Source: a virus
Length of the DNA stretch: 24,012 bases
Reading direction: 5' to 3' (one strand)
IMG/VR virus record: IMGVR_UViG_3300017708_003042
Span: 1-24,012 of that record
Shown here: one piece after another, positions 21,701 to 24,012 of the stretch
How the letters are laid out: each line of letters starts with the position of its first letter
Numbering within the stretch: position 1 is the first letter of the stretch
The notes under the pieces: model-generated
The model's database searches: none
Told to the model about the DNA's origin: nothing
The model's input: only the letters and a program-made list of their open reading frames with translations
Made by a program: the position numbers and the translations under genes

Positions 21701-24012
21701 TTTTTGGTGGTAATTCTTTCTTTGCAGGGCAAAATGCTTTAGGATCACTACATCCTTCATTAGTTAATAAACAAGGATCTCTATATACTTCATCTTTTAT
21801 TGATACAAATAATGTAACATCATCACAATATAATTTAGTTTTTAGAAGAACAACAAATGATGCTATATCAGCATCGTATTTAGCTCCAAATACAGAAATA
21901 AATTATATGGACCAGCCAGCAGCTGGTATAAGAAATAGAATTAAAAATAAAATTCAAGTAATAGATAATAATGAATATGGTACTATATTATCACCTTTTA
22001 GAAGTATACAACAAGAATTTGAGCAAAGTAGTAGTTATACAGAAGATTTAAATTCATTAGAAGTTGGATTTTCATTTCAAAATGAGATAAATGATGATAT
22101 AATTTCTACTTATGGGCATGGGGTAGTTTCTGATGCAATAGCAGATCCAAGATTTATATCTGAAAGTTCAGACAGATACCCAGAATTAACTCGTATAGCA
22201 GAAGATTATTTTAAAAAATATCAAGGGGTTACAATATTTGACCCTACCTATAATGGAGGAAAACCTACTATAATTGAGAAAGAATATGATTATAATAGGT
22301 TAATTAAATTTTATGAAACTTCATTATTTAGAGCAATTAAGAATTACATTCCCGCTCGTACAAGCTTAAGTACGGGAATTATCGTAAAACAACATCTATT
22401 AGAGCGAAACAAAACTAATGCCGTGATTGGTATTAATAATAATAGTCTTATAGCTAAGACGCCTGAAACCGGCTCTAATGCTTGGGGTTATACTGCTGAA
22501 ACAGGATTTAATAGTGGAATATATAATAAAAATCTACTAATAACCTCAAGTATTAATATGTACTCTTTAACAGGTAGTGCAGGAGGAAGTGTTAATAAAT
22601 ATAATGTTTTAAGTAAAGAAGGAGGATGGTTTCAATTAGAAAATGATAATTTTTCACTAACATCAACACCTGTAAGCATATTTCAAGGAGCCCCAGATTC
22701 ATTTAATGGAGACGGTATAGTTTTAGACGTAGATAGTAATGGAGTATCTTATTTAGGAACATCTGTAGCTTTTATTTCAAATGTGCAATTAGACCCATAT
22801 TTTTCATCTCAACCTACAGATATAGATGTAACAGTTTCAATAACTTCTAGTAAAAGAGGTGGTATTTTTTCTACTACATTTGATTTTGGTAATGTCCAAG
22901 ATCCAGATAATACTGTATCTGAGAATTTTTTAACAGCCTACCCTGATGAAAGGCTTTATATTAATATATCTTCAGATGAAAATATTCAAATGGGTGCTTA
23001 TTCTCTTAGATTAGGATCAAACCCATTAGCAACAATAGATTATCCAGAACCTTCAGCTTCACAACAAGTTAATTGGTATATAGATGATTTTACAGGCGAA
23101 TATAAAGTAAAAGATACTCAAGAAGAATTTTATAATGGTGATTATAGTGGTAGTAATATACCAATGATTCCTGCTCAATATAATCCTTATAGAATATTTG
23201 CTGATGGAAATGATCAAACACCAGATTCTCTACCTCCTTTTATTAATTTTAACTTAGGAGGAGGAAACCCAGATTATTGGGATGTAATATCTTCAGATAC
23301 TATTGAATTTAAATCAGGATATCCTGGTACTGCAACATTTAAATATTGGACAGGATCTCTTCATAATCTAACACCAGGTGGAACATATAAATTAACTTAT
23401 ACAATTACAAATAAGTCATCCGGTTTATCGAATCTTGGAATAGTATATAATGATCCTGTTGCTGGTTCTACTAGCTGGGGTGGGTTTGCTGCTAATAATG
23501 CAAATGGAACTTTTACAAAAATATTTGTAGCAACAGATGATAGAGTTTCTGGTATTGGTGATAGTGGAGGGGTGTATATGTTTGCTTCACCTTCAGGTGA
23601 AGATGCAACAATTCAATTTAATTCTATAGTTGGGTTAGATTCATTAGGTCCTAAACATCTACAACCTAACAATAGTTTTACTATAGTTCCTTCTTCAAGC
23701 TTTTTATTTCAAAATTCTAATTATAATCCTTTATTACATAATGTAAGTGGTAGTAGAAAAAATTCATATTTATTTGATCAAGATTTCGATCCTGTGTCAC
23801 CTGGAAGTAACTTAAAAGAAGGAATACCAAATGATTATGCTTTATTAGTATCTTCTTCTCAATTAGGTTGGACAAAATCAAACCCAACAGCAGATGCACT
23901 ATTAGAATACTCAGAAGTTCCTGATAGTAATTATACTACAGAAGCAATAATTAATTCAAGATATAAAGGAAGTAAAGTAACAAGTGCTGATTATAATTTT
24001 AGAATTACTGAA
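18742..24012 (+). CDS. Giant baseplate wedge/adhesin fusion protein (3' end outside window)
   Basis: An ATG at 18742 opens a frame with no stop to the window end: at least 1757 residues. Residues 1-560 are strand-rich with repeated TGS motifs and a helical piece LRKNWAEWKQFVKYSS near 317-332. Residues about 585-645 (IYKRIFHNMISLV, RKGTVTGLRQLI, GVPSTMLRISEFGG; R614-T617 as RKGT) resemble the RxKGTxxALR motif of P2 gpI and T4 gp7-type wedge proteins. Residues about 700-935 look like a LamG/ConA-type lectin domain (WWSVQVQRKT, RYYRRALSGSQF). Near 1201-1222 is a conserved block YIPARTSLSTGIIVKQHLLE. A second carbohydrate-module-like stretch lies at about 1525-1640. It probably anchors in the wedge and displays host-binding modules. 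The domain assignments are inferred; the gene itself is certain. Confidence 0.85.
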   Translation, partial: MAIPISSSLTQLNAEVFFEEGFELSLDAIVPSIELTGSFSTFQSRTQLFIYDYSKRLLFSDLDFNGNGSYLPPENTLTTSIPTSSIYNQFELNPVEDIYNQGYSNGKYYISYNFVDYELGSELIDESPSPIDEELNFDDNSSFSGHPYFLSEISGDRTEIRIQNNFLTSQQIESYYNEFENKLNNRENVDEFYISFEGNRNFIGVNSLLVKSSDEKTDPTSILIKLYKPLPANFEVEEQLQIITKVGETQVFEVEFNPNLEFVDNLLSLKGPNYNIDLKDRVNNSTNFKTFKDLINTNSSQSYYQFNSLQNQKGVILRKNWAEWKQFVKYSSAEQRLNNFKDKLTSIEAFEDELLDLNSILLGTTGSAEYSSSYNAVSNNINEIISNFDSYEYFLYYITGSESWPKSASVSYPYPNYSVSSSEALNWFGSTNETSIYYNTGKNQILSASLYDENNQDYLYYLIPPFINENNDNNQYIKFVNMTGQAFDEMYLYTEAIEQVRNTNSSLTGSVLPLGLADEVIESLGFETYGNNFNSVGFNVNSVGAFPVTGSGLEYITHYIDIASGSVINYYDKEQSTLGYVIALADPSFPYPLDNSAQEIYKRIFHNMISLVKRKGTVTGLRQLINIWGVPSTMLRISEFGGKNKDDENDYDLWMNRYSTAFKTYEASSLKPSGSVRIPWQPLTNNYYSSPNQNYYSVPDNIQFRFKIDEKVTPTSNFSQSLLVKGNLYNSTADFGIVLSYSGSQSGSFLGSQLPTDNQYGTLKLVMSASAADGGIASASISLPFFNNDWWSVQVQRKTNVSQSLFNGTLNEYELRTANNIYDGYDGNQVGFQGLATITMPDSKNSSSINEAWNDTHTITGFNPAGNNSMKGYSAVVLGGMMEPGNAINTKIGTGASAVSLGSGFSGSFQEFRYYRRALSGSQFNDYVMNPESIQGHADSNTGEGSSYDLLSFRLPLGNELEYTNVSGSGNAINFTGGSGDNYTGFVFGGNSFFAGQNALGSLHPSLVNKQGSLYTSSFIDTNNVTSSQYNLVFRRTTNDAISASYLAPNTEINYMDQPAAGIRNRIKNKIQVIDNNEYGTILSPFRSIQQEFEQSSSYTEDLNSLEVGFSFQNEINDDIISTYGHGVVSDAIADPRFISESSDRYPELTRIAEDYFKKYQGVTIFDPTYNGGKPTIIEKEYDYNRLIKFYETSLFRAIKNYIPARTSLSTGIIVKQHLLERNKTNAVIGINNNSLIAKTPETGSNAWGYTAETGFNSGIYNKNLLITSSINMYSLTGSAGGSVNKYNVLSKEGGWFQLENDNFSLTSTPVSIFQGAPDSFNGDGIVLDVDSNGVSYLGTSVAFISNVQLDPYFSSQPTDIDVTVSITSSKRGGIFSTTFDFGNVQDPDNTVSENFLTAYPDERLYINISSDENIQMGAYSLRLGSNPLATIDYPEPSASQQVNWYIDDFTGEYKVKDTQEEFYNGDYSGSNIPMIPAQYNPYRIFADGNDQTPDSLPPFINFNLGGGNPDYWDVISSDTIEFKSGYPGTATFKYWTGSLHNLTPGGTYKLTYTITNKSSGLSNLGIVYNDPVAGSTSWGGFAANNANGTFTKIFVATDDRVSGIGDSGGVYMFASPSGEDATIQFNSIVGLDSLGPKHLQPNNSFTIVPSSSFLFQNSNYNPLLHNVSGSRKNSYLFDQDFDPVSPGSNLKEGIPNDYALLVSSSQLGWTKSNPTADALLEYSEVPDSNYTTEAIINSRYKGSKVTSADYNFRITE
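22348..22379 (+). repeat. Hairpin inside giant tail gene
   Basis: ATTCCC (22348-22353) pairs with GGGAAT (22374-22379), and an inner GTAC (22358-22361) pairs with GTAC (22370-22373) around an AAGCTTAA loop, with a 4-nt bulge on the left arm. It sits in a CpG-rich patch (22353-22473) that encodes the conserved YIPARTSLSTG block. It may be a structured mRNA element, a recombination mark, or a by-product of protein conservation. Confidence 0.4.

Noticed and set aside
23717-23899. Minus-strand frame inside the giant tail gene
   Set aside because: Shadow of an uninterrupted 1757-codon plus-strand frame.
1-24012. CRISPR array, insertion sequence, integrase or attachment site
   Set aside because: No regularly spaced repeats, transposase or integrase motifs, or terminal inverted repeats were seen; the tRNA shows no partial duplicate nearby.

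Overview
The window is a stretch of a large, AT-rich tailed-phage genome, most likely a T4-superfamily (contractile-tail) virus of a marine Bacteroidota host. The phage assignment rests on a colinear run of T4-type genes: a gp55-like late sigma factor, a gp5-like hub/spike protein, gp25, gp6, and a giant wedge/adhesin protein. The host assignment rests on three observations. Start codons on the + strand have A/T-rich leaders and no Shine-Dalgarno sequence. Four promoters fit the Bacteroidota pattern (TTG at -33, TAnnTTTG-like box at -7). One lipoprotein carries a Bacteroidota-style signal ending in SCKKN. All convincing genes are on the + strand.

Layout. (1) 1-574 has no convincing large gene. 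It is richer in GC and CpG than the rest and holds several inverted repeats, a terminator-like hairpin and two possible micro-ORFs. (2) 575-1482 is a two-gene unit behind a late-type promoter: a small beta-rich presumed virion protein and a lipoprotein. (3) 1483-2736 has two genes, an SH3/KOW-like small protein and a DUF932 protein, each behind near-duplicate promoter/leader sequences and closed by a strong terminator at 2751-2785. (4) 2847-6829 is a glycan-modification cassette: a five-bladed beta-propeller, a TPR-FkbM methyltransferase and two tandem paralogous GT2-like glycosyltransferases. A tRNA-Gln(UUG) begins one base after the last stop codon. (5) 6923-9788 holds small helical proteins, an HD phosphohydrolase, a membrane-anchored small protein and the late sigma factor. 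(6) 9823-24012 is the baseplate/tail operon, with genes mostly overlapping by one to eight bases. It ends in an open frame of at least 1757 codons that runs off the window.

How it fits together. A 13-bp motif (TAATATTTATAAT) occurs identically three times, each 8-11 nt upstream of a start codon that begins a structural-gene block, and without a -33 box. This is what a gp55-type sigma factor would be expected to use, and the gp55-like gene lies directly upstream of the second copy. The four TTGG/TATATTTA promoters precede non-structural genes and look like host-RNA-polymerase (early/middle) promoters. Three of them also share a small TTGG-N4-CCRA dyad that could be an operator. The most interesting non-standard items are this two-class promoter system, the glycan cassette, the late-expressed surface lipoprotein, the CpG-rich hairpin-bearing patch inside the giant tail gene, and the unexplained 5' 574 bases.
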